NCBI GenBank assembly: GCA_025769875.1
Contig: JAGFNK010000414.1
Coordinates: forward strand, 1-47,063
Length of the DNA stretch: 47,063 bases
Reading direction: 5' to 3'
Origin: Russula earlei
Lineage: Eukaryota > Basidiomycota > Agaricomycetes > Russulales > Russulaceae
Shown here: one piece after another, positions 10,938 through 21,886 of the stretch
Numbering within the stretch: position 1 is the first letter of the stretch
How the letters are laid out: every line of letters begins with the position of its first letter
Notes under the pieces: generated by a model
What the model saw: only the letters and a program-made list of their open reading frames with translations
What the model was told of the DNA's origin: nothing
Databases searched by the model: none
Program-made: the position numbers and the translations under genes

Positions 10938-11930
10938 CGTGAGGCGAGGCGAGGCGCAGCGGCATGGCATAAGATCTAACGAAACAGACCTGCTAGGGTC
11001 ATGCGTCGCGTGCGTACCGGCGTGCCGCGTGAGATGCTGAGGAACGGAAGTAGTATGTCGGCGTACGGGGTGTATCGTGCGATGCACCACCTCTCTGGGG
11101 ACAATGCGGAGCGGACAGAAGCGGCGAAGAGAGCCTGAGCGCCGCATTGCAGCAGCAGGCAAGAGAGGGCCCGGGATTCGTTGGGGTGCGCGCCGCGCTG
11201 CGGGACGGCGGCGTAGCGTGAACTTTTTGCTAAGCACTTGAAGAGAGATGGAGACGGAGACGGACGGGAGCCGCTTGTCATTCACGTCTCGTCTTAGTCC
11301 GCCTGCGGGCTTTCTACCATCTGCATGCCGCGTGGAGAGCTGCCAGTGGGGGTGAGAAATGAGCACACACTGCCCGTGGTTGACCACCATCACTGGCACG
11401 CGGTGAGTGTTTCTCACTAACATCAAAACAGAATTTCGCGAGTAGCTGGTACGTGGCGCCATCAAGCGCGGTCGCCTCGCACGACGGGCACGAAGGGATA
11501 AGTCGACTCTGCTTATAGTCAACTCAGTGGATAATAAAAGTAAAATATTTCAAGTGCTGAGTAGGGTCTGTTGCGGCCACAAATTATATTACATAAGTAA
11601 TGACCTTAGTTGAGCATGAAAAATGTGACAAAAAAGGTTAAATATGGAGAGTCTACTCATTCTGGCACAACATTTACCCTAGCCTGGCTAAAAGTTGTGC
11701 CGGAATGAGTAGACTCTCCATATTTAACCTTTTTTGTCACATTTTTCGTGCTCAACTAAGGTCATTACTTATGTAATATAATTTGTGGCTGCAACAGACC
11801 CTACTCAGCACTTGAAATATTTTACTTTTATTATCCACTGAGTTGACTATAAGCAGAGTCGACTTATCCCTTCCTGCCTGTCGTGTCGGCCCAGTGGGTC
11901 ATGTGATGTGGCAGGAAGGTTGAATCAGGA
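10938..11930 (+). repeat. dispersed repeat S, copy 2, split by a foldback element
   Basis: This is a diverged direct copy of 862-1450. Similarity runs from the GGCGAGGCGAGGCG run to ACGTGGCGCCATCAAGC (about 11450-11466), stops, then resumes after the foldback element around TCGGCCCA and TCATGTGATGTGG (11885-11913). The interruption is therefore an insertion into this copy. Confidence 0.8.
11480..11890. mobile_element. foldback (long inverted repeat) element, about 410 bp
   Basis: The left arm (about 11480-11687) and right arm (about 11690-11890) are near-perfect inverted copies that meet at a one-base centre within TAGCCTGGCTA. Over the best-aligned 178 bp I count three differences. All three are transitions at CpG sites: GCGGCC/GCAGCC, GCATG/GCACG and TTCTGG/TTCCGG. 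There is no coding content. The element splits dispersed repeat S copy 2, and copy 1 gives the uninterrupted state. No clear target duplication was found. It fits a foldback MITE. An assembly palindrome is less likely, because the arms have diverged and the flanks match an independent copy. Confidence 0.85.
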
Positions 11931-11954
11931 ACGGATGACAATGTGAGGCTGTAA

Positions 11955-12035
11955 AACTGTGACTGAAGGTCCGGTCACCTCGATTAAGGTTCGGTCCGGT
12001 TTCAGTCCGTTTTCAGTCACGAGGACTGGACCTGA
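11955..12035. repeat. self-similar GGTCCGGTT-type tract
   Basis: The words GGTCCGGT, GGTTCGGTCC, GGTTTCAGTCC and AGTCCGTTTTCAGTC occur in close succession. A comparable tract built on GGTTCTGG and its complement lies at 24410-24560. No function is recognised. Confidence 0.6.
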
Positions 12036-12055
12036 AGGCACTAGTTTCAAATCAA

Positions 12056-12430
12056 ATGACTCCCATGAAGGGGTGCATCTACTCTCAGACCACCCAGACA
12101 GGTACAGTCCTCTTCCTTGTCCATGTTGATGACATCATCTCCATTGCCTCCTCTGAGGCTGAAAATGACTCATTCAAGGCCCTGCTGTTATCACATTGGG
12201 AGATATTGGACTTGGGTCTGATCAAATATGCCCTCAGCATATCTGTAAGATGTGACCACATTGGCAAGTTGATTTCACCCTGCCAATCCTCTTTCATTGA
12301 TCACATTGTGCAACAGTTTGGGCAATCCAATGCCCATCCAGTGGACCTTCCCATGGCACCTGGCCTACTGTTACAGGGTCATGGCCATTGGAGTGTTAGC
12401 TCAGGATTCAGTGGGGCCAAGTCCCTGTGA
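12056..12430 (+). pseudogene. Ty1/copia reverse transcriptase fragment (old, CpG-free)
   Basis: The translation carries the copia RT signature LFLVHVDDIISIAS, the core catalytic DD box normally written YVDD or HVDD, followed by DLGLIKYALSISV and the SSFIDHIVQQFGQ segment that lies C-terminal to it in copia Pol. Only this part remains: the upstream RT, integrase and gag regions are missing, and the match ends near 12390. The 375-bp stretch contains essentially no CpG, indicating age and CpG decay. It overlaps functionally with the relic at 13610-14557 (both carry the segment after the DD box), so the two come from different copia copies. Confidence 0.85.
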
Positions 12431-12750
12431 CTTGGTTCAAGGATTCAATGGGGCTGGCTCAGAGAGACTGGTTCAAAGGTTTAGCATCTCAAGATTAAGT
12501 CAGACAATGACTAATCCACAGACAGAGTTGATCTTCTGGTTTCACAGAAGAGGAGGACAATGAGAGAGAAGCAGAGGAGGAAGAGGAACACTAAGGTTCC
12601 TTGTGACAAGCTTAGGTCAAGCAGGGTGTAAGCCAGCACAAGCAAAAGTTGTGATTTGAAAGAGGATACTGGGCAAGGATGCAACAGGAAATGGGACAAA
12701 GCTAAGCTTGGGGCATTCCTCAGCTTTTACAGGTGCTTAAATACTGTATG
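12431..12750. other. CpG-free repetitive spacer
   Basis: No gene. Short words recur (GATTCA then GTGGGGC, GACTTGGTTCAAGG). Like its neighbours it contains almost no CpG, so it belongs to the old repeat layer. Confidence 0.5.
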
Positions 12751-13590
12751 TGTCAAGACATGCACTGCTGATCACTAAGGACTCAGGAGCAGGTGGGCAA
12801 GGGTTGGAACAGATGGTACATGGTGTAGACAGTGTTCAACAAGAGGATGAGCCAAATGACTAGAAGGTACCAGATGGGGACTGGTATGTGTTGCAAGAGG
12901 CAAAGGCAAAGGTTGGAGGCCAGTGCAGCAAAGGGGCTTTAAACAAGGCAGTCATGGATGAGTACCTTGAAGACAAAGGAAGACTTTAAACTGAGCAGTT
13001 GTGGGGGAGTACCCAGGTAGATGAGAGTATCACAAATGGACAGTCTGACAACTGCCATGTTACATTGGGACTTATATACTAGTTACAAGTCTGAGTATGA
13101 ACTACAGAAAATAACTCAGACTCTTTGGACCACTCCAATTGGATTCTAAGGGCATAAACTTGTTGTGTCAGACCTATGGGTGACTCAGGATGATTAGGGA
13201 GACTGTGGAGTAATGACATCATAATGATAGCACTTATGGAGTGCTTGATGAGCATATGATGTCATAGTGGAGTTGCTCAGTCAGCTATGATGTCAGTGGT
13301 GCTCTATGACATCATGTGGATCATCTTAGGAGGTCTAGGAGTCCTTCCAGTGTTTTGGTACCAAGTGGCTGAGTGGCCATGTGGCTAGCACATGGTGGGT
13401 TGCCCAGATAGGAAAGAGGGTGCTCTAGTGAGCCACAGGGGTTGGAGAATGAGGATTCCTTGCCATGTATGTTTGTAGAAGGGAGTAGTTGTTGGAAATA
13501 GAGGTGGATAGAGGATACAAAGTGAAAAGGACTTTCTTGAGTAATAAAATAGGATGGTGCATGGCTGGGACTTGGCCTTGGTTCACAACA
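12751..13590 (-). mobile_element. LTR family A, old reversed copy (A3)
   Basis: This is the reverse complement of the 829-bp LTRs at 15284-16112 and 20587-21415. It begins TGTCAAGACATGCACTGCTG, matching the complement of their 3' end, and ends GGCCTTGGTTCACAACA, matching the complement of their TGTTACGAACC start. The middle also matches, for example GGGGGAGTACCCAGG and AGTATCACAAATGGACAGTC. Where the other copies have CpG, this one has TG or CA. I found no matching 5-bp target duplication (left GTATG, right CCATT), so it may be truncated or its duplication has decayed. Confidence 0.85.
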
Positions 13591-13609
13591 CCATTCATGT
13601 CAGCAATTG

Positions 13610-14557
13610 CATACTCACAGGAAGCTCAAAAGAGCTAATCAGAATTACAAAAACAAGCTAAATCAGAAGTACATGCTGACTGATTTAAGGCCAATCCATT
13701 GGCTACTTGGAATCAAGGTCATGTGTGACTGGGAGGCACACACCATTGCACTCTCACAATAATTGTACATCACCACCATCCTGGAGCACTTTGGACTCAA
13801 AGATGTGAAGAGTTATGCCACACTAATGACCTCTGGTATCATGCACAGCCAAAGCAACTGCCCAACCAACCCAGCCAAAGTCAATTGGATGAAGAGAACA
13901 CCATACCAAGAGGCAATCAGCAGCCTCATGTATGCTGCAGTGGCAATGTGACCCAACATCACTTTTGCCATCACCACTCTATCTCAATTTCTCAAATACC
14001 TGGGCATTGCTCATTGGGAGGTGGTGAAGCACATGTTCCGGTATCTGTCTGGAACAAAAACCTTAGAGCTCATGTATGGAGGCAAACACTTTGACCTCAT
14101 AGGTTACACAGATGTGGATGGCACCTTGCAAGAACACAGGCACACCATATCCAGATATGGTTTCCTTATCAATGGAGGCATCATCTCTTGGAGCTCCCAA
14201 AAACAGGAGTTGGTCACACTATCAACTGCCAAGGCCAAATACATCACAGCAATGCACACTGCAAAGGAGGCGACGTGGCTTCAGAAGCTCATCTTTGAGC
14301 TATTTCCTTTGCTCATCACCCCTACCACACTTTATTGTGACAACCAGGCCACACTAACACTTGCCACAACAGACAACTATCACACACGCATGAAACATAT
14401 TGACTTGCATTACCATTTTATTAGGGACACTATTGCAAAAGGCAAACTCAAGGTCTCATATTGCCCCACAGAAGACATGGTGGCAGACATTATAACCAAA
14501 CCACTTCCTAAGTGGAATATGGGTTTTCATATCTCCTCCCTTGGGCTTTATGCTTGA
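13610..14557 (+). pseudogene. Ty1/copia RT C-terminus and RNase H relic (Copia-1)
   Basis: The reading runs LTDLRPIHWLLGIKVMC, a stop, ITTILEHFGLKDVKSYATLM, a second in-frame stop at 13949 (ATGTGACCC, where family members usually have Arg-Pro), then an open frame to TGA at 14555-14557. The last part is copia RNase H: GYTDVDG, ISWSSQKQ, LSTAKAKYITAMHTAKEATW, LYCDNQATLTLA, HIDLHYHFIRD and CPTEDMVADIITKPLPK. The usual catalytic Glu in the TEAEY box is Lys here (AKAKY), so RNase H would be inactive. The stop at 13949 is the CGA-to-TGA type expected from CpG decay. The stretch has very few CpG. Confidence 0.88.
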
Positions 14558-15127
14558 GGGGGAGTGGCAGTTTCAGGCTGCCAGGGGTGCATGCAGAGGA
14601 GCATGAAAGTGCATCATGGTGCATCCCTGGTGTAGCCAGTCCAGGAACATGCAAGTGAGATTGTAATGCTGACTGGTCCAAGGAAAGAGGAGAGAAGAGA
14701 GGGGAGGAGAGCAGTCCTGGCTGGAATGCTGAGTGCGGATGTGGACACAAAGATGGCTTCTTGAGGCAGACAGAGGGAAGAGCAGGCAAAAGGGATTTTT
14801 TCTGAACTGTTCCTACTACAGAGTAGCTAGGGTGTTTTTATATACAGGAGAGAGGTACTAGAGATGAAAGGCATGAAAGAGAATCCAGACTGGTCGAGAC
14901 AGTTGAGGCGGTTGTGAAAGGCTTGAGACGCAAGCACATCTAGTGTGCCAAGGCATGGTGTGTGCATGTGGTCAGTGGTGAGGGCTGGGCAATGTGATTG
15001 AGGTCTTAATGTTGCACATGAGGTGGCTTGTGGTGTGCAGTTGGTGGACAGCTTAGAATGAGAGGGAGGTGGCAAAGGATAGGAGGAGGCATCACTGTTG
15101 GGTTGTGTCACATCACATTTCCACACA
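14558..15127 (+). mobile_element. probable polypurine tract and 3' LTR of Copia-1
   Basis: Directly after the RNase H stop is a purine run, GAGGGGGAGTGG, where copia elements place the polypurine tract. The following 560 bp begins TGGCAGTTTCAGG at about 14565, contains a TATATA box near 14839, and ends near CCACACA at 15127. That is the expected position and size of a 3' LTR, but no second copy exists in the window to fix its ends. No gene is seen in this stretch. Confidence 0.5.
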
Positions 15128-15169
15128 TGATTTTGAGGCCAATGATATGGCTACCTTACACCTCCTGGG

Positions 15170-16440
15170 TGTCAGAACTCACTGTTGAACAATCCAGTTC
15201 AAGAGTGAGACAAGAGTTCAGAGACAAGTTGACTGAATTCAAGAACAAAGTTGGCAAGGAGTAAAGTCCAAATGAGTAGTAAGTGTTACGAACCAAGGCC
15301 AAGTCCTGGCCAAGGATTGTCCTATTTTACTCAAGAAAGACCTCCCTCACTTTGCATTGCTGACTCCCTTCCATTTTCCGGGCTATCCCTCCTGTGGTAC
15401 AAGATATTGCTATTGCAAAAGCACTCTAACACGACCAGGCACCGGTTTCCTAATCGGGTAATCATCGCGTGGCAGCCACATGGCCACCCAGCCACCATGG
15501 ACCCGAAACAGTGGCACAAACTCTTAGAAACTGTTGCATAAATCATCTGACGTCATCAAGGCTCCAATGACATCATGGCTGACTGAGCGACTCCACAGTG
15601 ACCTCATAGGCTCACTAAGCGCCCCACAGTGACATCATAATGATGTCATCGCTCCACAATGATCAGTAATGCGCTCAGTAAGCCTGAAACTTGGCATAAG
15701 CAAGTTTATGCCTCTGTAGTCCTATTGGATGGTACCAAAGAGTCTAGAATAGTCCCAGTGCTTTGTAATCGACCCTGTACACTGTATATAAGCCCCAATG
15801 AAGCATGGCAGTCGTCAGACTGTCCATTTGTGATACTCTCATCTTCCTGGGTACTCCCCCGCGACCGCTCAGTTTAAAGACTCCTCTCGCTTCCAAGGTA
15901 CTCTTCTACGACCGCCTTGTTTAAAGCCCCCTTGTTGCACTGGCTTCTAACTTTCGCCTCTGCCTCCAGTTACACGTACCAGTCCCCATCTGGTACATCT
16001 TAGTCATTTGGCTCGTCCTCTTGTTCAACGCCGCCTACGCCGCGTACCATCTGTTCCGACCCTTGCCCACCTGCTCCTGAGTCCACACGGATCAGCAGTA
16101 CGTGTCTTGACAGTAAGTACCAGAGAGGGACTGGTACTGGCTGTGAGAGGTGGTCATGAAAGGAGAGAGCCAGAGTGTACTAGATAGGGTGGTCACAAAG
16201 GAGTACCCTCGGTACTAATAGAGTGCCACAAATCAAATGGACAGTCTGAAGACTGTCTGCTACTTTATTGAGCACTTATATACTACAAGGGAACTGCTAA
16301 ATAGGGAACAAGTCATAACCTTGTTATCAAGAAAAGTTGGTGGATGAGTAAGAAATTGGAGTATGCTTACTGAGCATGCTCAGTCATGCTCAGTAAGCTG
16401 CTGAGTAAGAAGGCTCATATTGATGAGTAAGTGCCTTTTA
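15170..16440 (+). mobile_element. LTR family C, old copy (C1), interrupted by LTR A1
   Basis: The part before (15170-15283) and the part after (16118 to about 16440) the LTR A1 insertion match the 5' part of LTR C2 (21944 to about 22380) in order. Examples are GACTCACTGTTGAAC, ACCAGAGAGG, AAATGGACAGTCT, TTATTGAGC, AGGGAACAAGTCATAACCTT and TGAGCATGCTCAGTCATGCT. C2 has GTCGGAGTGCGCTT and CTCGAAGACGAGTCG where C1 has CpG-free equivalents. Similarity fades after about 16440, so C1 is incomplete or rearranged at its 3' end. Confidence 0.8.
15284..16112 (+). mobile_element. solo LTR A1 with 5-bp target duplication GTAAG
   Basis: The element starts TGTTACGAACC and ends GTCTTGACA, 829 bp. It is flanked by GTAAG at 15279-15283 and 16113-16117. 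The uninterrupted target is visible in LTR C2 near 22045-22062, so the insertion is into LTR C1. It matches LTR A2 along its whole length and at identical length. It contains a TATATAA box near 15786, as expected of an LTR promoter. No internal region of the same family lies beside it, so it is a solo LTR left by recombination. Confidence 0.93.
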
Positions 16441-17025
16441 GTGTCCACATCTTTAGTTTGTCCTTGAAACCTTGCATATCATTTTCTGTTACTTCCTATT
16501 TTGAATAGAGTGTTGATAGACTCTGACTCCAGTTTTGCCTAGCTTTCAATTGTGATATCAACAATTTTGCTCTTGAAAAAAATACCAATGGATTTGACTA
16601 TGTTCTATATCCTTCTTTTCCAGGATATAAAGTCTTGAAGGAGTTCCTGTTTGACACAGGTTCTTCCCTAAAACTACTTCTGCATAAGTTGGGGTCCAAA
16701 TTTTGCTCCTGCTTGGTGCATATAGTTCAAGCACTAGACTTCAAGTCCTTTGATATGATCTCAGGAAGAGTGAATGGATTGAGATGAGAAGGGCCTCTTT
16801 CACTCAAAGCAGTGACTTGGTTTGAGAGAATGAGAATTGTGTGTAATTCAAAAAGTAAGTTGAGTGTAAGGCTCAACTCTCAATACTCCAGAGTATTTAT
16901 AGCTGAGACCCACTACTATCCAAAAATGAGGACTGCAATTCAAAAGTATCAGTAATGACTCATGCATGAGTCATTCCTTCCTAGTATCTGTCATCAGTCC
17001 GGTAAGCAATCACTAAGCACCAGTC
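16441..17025. other. CpG-poor unidentified sequence
   Basis: No gene is seen. The stretch is nearly free of CpG, like the older repeat layer. A palindrome, ATGACTCATGCATGAGTCAT, lies near 16955-16975. The right end forms the target site of the Copia-2 insertion (ATCCT at 17026). Confidence 0.5.
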
Positions 17026-17030
17026 ATCCT

Positions 17031-17466
17031 TGTTGAGATAAAGCGTAGCCGAAGTGTTGACGCGTCAGCCCAAACTGTCCAGGCGGCCCACAGGCCTGGA
17101 CCACATAAGTGTTTCAGATCAGTTGCTGAAACACATGCAATAACAAAATTGATAGTGTGATCTAAGACAATCGGTAGCTAGCACATAGCGATCGTGAAAA
17201 CAATTTGATAGTTACTACAGACAAAATAATTAGGGACACTCTCAGATACTTAAGAGTGTCGTACATACAGTAGATACTTCAGTTTCATCTCACAGAAACT
17301 GAAGTAAGTACTTACTATCTCATGATCTTATCAGTAGCTGATTACGCATTGTAGTATCATTTTTATTAGGTAAACATGACACAAAAGTTTCATCTCACAG
17401 AAACTGAATATCATTTTTATTAGATCTACTACGATCTAATCTTCCTTATCACTGCACGATTCAACA
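17031..17466 (+). repeat. 5' LTR of Copia-2 (436 bp)
   Basis: This matches the reassembled 3' LTR (21887-21943 plus 22912-23290), which is also exactly 436 bp. I count about 17 differences, nearly all transitions at CpG sites. It ends in TTCAACA and is followed at once by the primer site. The internal words CAGTTTCATCTCACAGAAACTG and TTTCATCTCACAGAAACTG form small hairpins. Confidence 0.93.
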
Positions 17467-17481
17467 GGTTATGGGCCCTGG
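17467..17481 (+). promoter_or_regulatory. primer-binding site of Copia-2
   Basis: GGTTATGGGCCCTGG follows the 5' LTR directly. It resembles the primer site used by Drosophila copia, which pairs with an internal (anticodon-stem) part of initiator tRNA-Met rather than with the tRNA 3' end. The assignment rests on that resemblance and on position. Confidence 0.65.
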
Positions 17482-20400
17482 CCACTACTAAATTCCCAAG
17501 ACAGAAATCCACATACAAGCTCACACAGTCTATCGACACATTCTCTCCCCTTCACAAGCCACTGTTCATCAGAACAACACCCCACACTTTCAGTACTTGG
17601 ATCGAAGTTTTGACCCACGCGTCAGGGGTACTGATCGGATTTCTAACATCTGGCACGCATATTTGCTCCACTTGCCCAGATTGGTTTTATCACCCCATTT
17701 ACCGAATCAAATCACATGGCACCTTGCCTAATGTTTATGTTCTCTCCTCGATCTTGATCACTCACTTGGTCATCTCGCTTACTGGCCATTACCCCATCGC
17801 GCGTCGCATTACAGTTACAGATGATAGCCCCTCCAGCAATACTTCTTAGGATGCTGAGGGAGAACTCTTTTAGATGCATGCACTTCTGAAATATACATCC
17901 AGATGGTCACATCGGCAGTAACAAAAATGACACTAAATTGTATACTTGCAAGCTCAAGTGGGAGGAACTCAAACGTGCATATGGCGGCGTCAGATCAATG
18001 TCAAATGTTCTACACATGGGCATCCCTTACACACACATTCCTAGACATTAAACGACACACATCAGATGTTCCTGCGATTGCAACAAACAATGCATGGATC
18101 ACTCTCCAATATAACCATTCATTCATATCAAATCTTCATTTCACGTTACCCGACGCTTACTCGGCTGTCACGTCGACAAATTCTAGCCTCCGGCACTCCG
18201 ATGAACCTTTCCCACATGATCCAGGTACGGATCAAATGAAGATGGTTGTCAGGCCAGCCTCTCCGCCTCACAAAATATAGTCATTCCGGTAAAGACACAC
18301 AACACTGCGTCCGAGATACAATGCTGCTATTGCAATAAACTTGGGCATGCAGTCTGGACTACCTGAAGGAGAAGGCGATGAATACAAAGGTGACAGGCAC
18401 TGACAGGAACATCAGCGCGTACATAGTGGGCAATACTGCTCCTATCACTGAGGTATGGGACGTCTGATGAATATGAGATTCTGAGTTTCCCTTTTACGCA
18501 GCAACTAGATCTTGATCGACTATGGAGCTCCTCATCATATTAGTCTGTTCTGGACCCCCGACTTCATTATTTGCACTCTGGCCTCCAGATCTATTACTCT
18601 GGGAGGTTATACAGTCATCAGACAGATTGGGACTGGATCTGCGTCCGTCCTGCTGGCCGGAAGGCCTTGGAGATATCCTTTTTAACCCTCATAGACATTC
18701 TACATGTACCGAAGGCTGATGCATGTGACTACACAGTGCGTGCACTACTTTGGAACGAGGGATGCATCACATACACTCAAGAGGGGTGTTCAAATTTACA
18801 CATCAAAGATTGGAAGATCGCGCACAGCTAGCTGGAGAACAATCTATTGTGTAGTAACTTCATAACTCCAGCTCTACAAGTGCAAAGAAGTGTCTTATCA
18901 TTCCACATCCAGCATCAGCACATGAGGCATATGTCCACATGTGTGTTAATCTATTACTGTGATTCCGGTACCCCAATCTCGCTTGGCTTTACGGATCGCA
19001 ATCAGTTATCCTGTCCAGAGTATACATCGGCAACCGAACGCTTCTTTTCTGGGTTTCCCCTTAGCGATCGGATCCTCAGCTACAAGATTATCTACAGCAC
19101 CTTAGCCGATCTGCTGCACGCGAGACCAATACGAGGCACTAGCTATTGAGGCAACGCGCGCTCACATACTTATCAGTTCAATGAGGGATCATACATAGAT
19201 TAACAATGCCAGATTTACCACAGGAGAATAGAGTACCGAAAGATGGAATCGGACCCTTGAAGACAACACACATTCAAAAGTTGCACGACGCTGGTCTCAC
19301 TCTCGGGTTCTGGAGCTTAGTACTAACACTGCCGTCCATACTAATGATCGGACTCCATCATGCATTCTCTGTGCATGCACACTTCATACACTCTGAACGG
19401 ACGGACTGACTCCGGTCATCTCACAATTCTGTCTTCTTTAGATGTAGGGCATATGTCTACATGCCTGACCATCATGTGGTAGCACAACAAGTGCATACTG
19501 CATAGCCAGGGGACATGTTACAGACACTGCGCTGCCTGCACAACTCTTGGTCCCTACAGGACCGGTGACATTCTCTGCCTTAATTTCACATGAACCTGAT
19601 CATCGGCACTTTGTCCCACACCTCCGGAAACCCCATTAGATTCCCTCACACCACACTCACTATACCTTACCATGCCTATACAGCCAGTTACACGCATTCC
19701 ACCATACCGTTTATGCCATCCTCACTCAACATTATTGGGACAATTCATTGGTCCACCGCATCCGCTCTCAGTTACACATCTTGGGTCTTGCTTGTGTCCA
19801 CGTTCCAAATGTCTCGGAGGGACTGCACACACAGATGTGAGAGGGTGCTTATCACATATGGCTCAGCTATGCGGAAGCGATCACTGGGCTACATATCGGG
19901 AAGGCACTTTATCGGATTTTGCTGATGAGTGGCAAGTCATGTATCCATATGTGATCGGCGCGCTTGCGAAAAATGGTCCCTAGGATCTTGTCGATCTTAT
20001 CGGAATGGGTGTGCAGCACGCAAATCTTGGAGATTTCGCATGCGTTTCAGTTGCACAAGGGGTTCACCCAATTTACAAGGCATTGACATTGATGAAACCT
20101 TCTCACCAGTAGCCAGGTCCGAGTCTTAGTGACTCTTGTTCAGCGTTGGCCATGCTAGCATATGGATCGGGAGATCCGAGGACATCTTGTCGACGTTTGT
20201 CATCAGCTCACTGGGTGAAGAAGATTAGAATTATTTGGAGCAATCGCAAGGTTCCATCACACCAAAAACACTTTTTGGTCTTACACAGGCCTCTCGTACA
20301 TGGGACCTACGTTCTCATGGAGTCCTTAGTGACTCGCGTTCAACTTATCTCGGCTGCACGCACACACATTCTCATGCGGACATATGTCATCACCAAGACG

Positions 20401-20586
20401 CAGAGGGATCCACTATCATTTTGCTCCACTATCATTTTGCTTCACATCCTCTCTGCCGATGACATCATTATCTTAGGCAACTCTCGCGGTCTCAACACTC
20501 ACATCTACAGACGCAATATCTATCTTTGTCTACGCGCTACAAGTTGACAGATCTAGCCAAGATCGCGTCATACCTCGGGATCTGCG
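17482..20586 (+). pseudogene. Copia-2 gag-pol relic, upstream part
   Basis: Landmarks in order are as follows. A CCHC zinc knuckle lies at 18322-18366, reading CCYCNKLGHAVWTT, with the last Cys changed to Thr. A protease motif starts at 18518, DYGAPHHISLF, where copia has DSGA, followed by LGGYTVIRQIGTGSASVLL and then ILHVPK. Integrase-like pieces are possible but weak between 18.9 and 19.9 kb. RT starts near 20080 with QGIDIDETFSPVARSES, then KTLFGLTQASRTW, DDIIILGNS near 20460, and LTDLAKIASYLGI just before the LTR A2 insertion. The frame changes many times, so no functional polyprotein can be made. Gag-Pol of this class packages, cuts and copies the element RNA and integrates the DNA. Confidence 0.85.
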
Positions 20587-21415
20587 TGTTACGAACCAAA
20601 GCCAAGTCCTGGCCAAAGATTGTCCTATTTTACTTAAGAAAAACCTCTCTCACTTTGCATTGCCGACTCCCTTCCATTTTCTGGGCTATCCCCCCTGCGG
20701 TACAAGATATTGCTATTGCAAAGGCACTATAACACGACCAGGCACCAGTTTCCTAATCGGGTAATCATCGCGTGGCAGCCACATGGCCACTCAGCCACCA
20801 TGGACCCGAAACAGTGGCACAAACTCTTAGAAACTGTTGCATAAATCATCTGACGTCATCAAGGCTCCAATGACATCATGGCTGACTGAGTGACTCCACA
20901 GTGACCTCATAGGCTCACTAAGCGCTCCACAGTGACATCATAATGATGTCATCGCTCCACAATGATCAGTAATGCGCTCAGTAAGCCTGAAAGTTGACAC
21001 AAGCAAGTTTATGCCTCTGTAGTCCTATTGGATGGTACCAAAGAGTCTAGAATAGTCCCAGTGCTTTGTAATCGACCCTGTATACTGTATATAAGCCCTA
21101 ATGAAGCATGGCAGTTGTCAGACTGTCCATTTGTGATACTCTCATACTCCTGGGTACTCCCCTGCGACCGCTCAGTTTAAAGACTTCCCTCGCCTCCAAG
21201 GTACTCTTCAACGACCGCCTTGTCTAAAGTCCCTTCGCTGCACTGGCCTCCAGCCTTCGCCTCTGCCTCTTGCAACACTTACCAGTCCCCATCTGGTACC
21301 TCCTCGTCGTTTGGCTCGTCCTCTTGTTCAACGCCGCCTTCGCCGCGTATCATCTGTTCCGACCCTTGCCTACCTGCTCCTGAGTCCTTAGTGATCAGCA
21401 GTACATGTCTCGACA
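20587..21415 (+). mobile_element. solo LTR A2 inserted in Copia-2 pol
   Basis: This is an 829-bp LTR identical in length to A1, starting TGTTACGAACC and ending GTCTCGACA. It splits the RT reading after YLGI; RT resumes at about 21421 with TRDHSANTDIDQSRHILDFF. The flanking 5-mers are CTGCG (20582-20586) and CCGCG (21416-21420). They differ by one C-to-T change at a CpG, so a decayed target duplication is likely. Because A1 and A2 have different target duplications, they are two independent solo LTRs and not the ends of one element. Confidence 0.92.
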
Positions 21416-21420
21416 CCGCG

Positions 21421-21886
21421 TTACACGCGATCACTCAGCTAACACAGACATCGATCAATCAAGGCACATCTTGGATTTCTTCAGGATGGCGGATTCCACT
21501 CCGCTTCTGTAATCTGTAATCTCAGAGGTCTTACCTTGGGATGGTGGACTTCCGTTCCACTTCCATATTCCGCTCCATTCCGACATGGAAATCCGTTTGA
21601 TCAAGCACTCCGGAGAAGCAACACCTATGGTGACTAGGCAATATATTAATGTTTTAACAGCAGTCTCCCCTATGTGCAGATCTGAACACTCTATAGATAG
21701 TCTCTCGACTCTGTGTCCACACGCGTTCACCTTTCCTTTTGGAGTCTCTCGACTCACAGTCTTATCGACTCACCCACTTGCTGATGGTCTACCAAGATGC
21801 ACGCACACCACGCACGAATGCACTCTTTCATCACTTGATTAGGTCTCATCTGATCTAATCTACTGACTGTCTAGATCATGGGGGGA
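21421..21886 (+). pseudogene. Copia-2 pol relic, downstream part, and polypurine tract
   Basis: The RT continues as TRDHSANTDIDQSRHILDFF and then MADSTPL, the segment that follows the DD box in copia Pol. The remaining 350 bp should hold the RNase H region but is too decayed to read with confidence. The end, ATCATGGGGGGA (about 21875-21886), is a purine run directly before the 3' LTR and is the likely polypurine tract. Confidence 0.75.

Noticed and set aside
15284..21415. A1 and A2 as the two LTRs of one 6-kb element
   Set aside because: Each has its own target duplication and lies inside a different host repeat, and the intervening region has its own LTRs (Copia-2).
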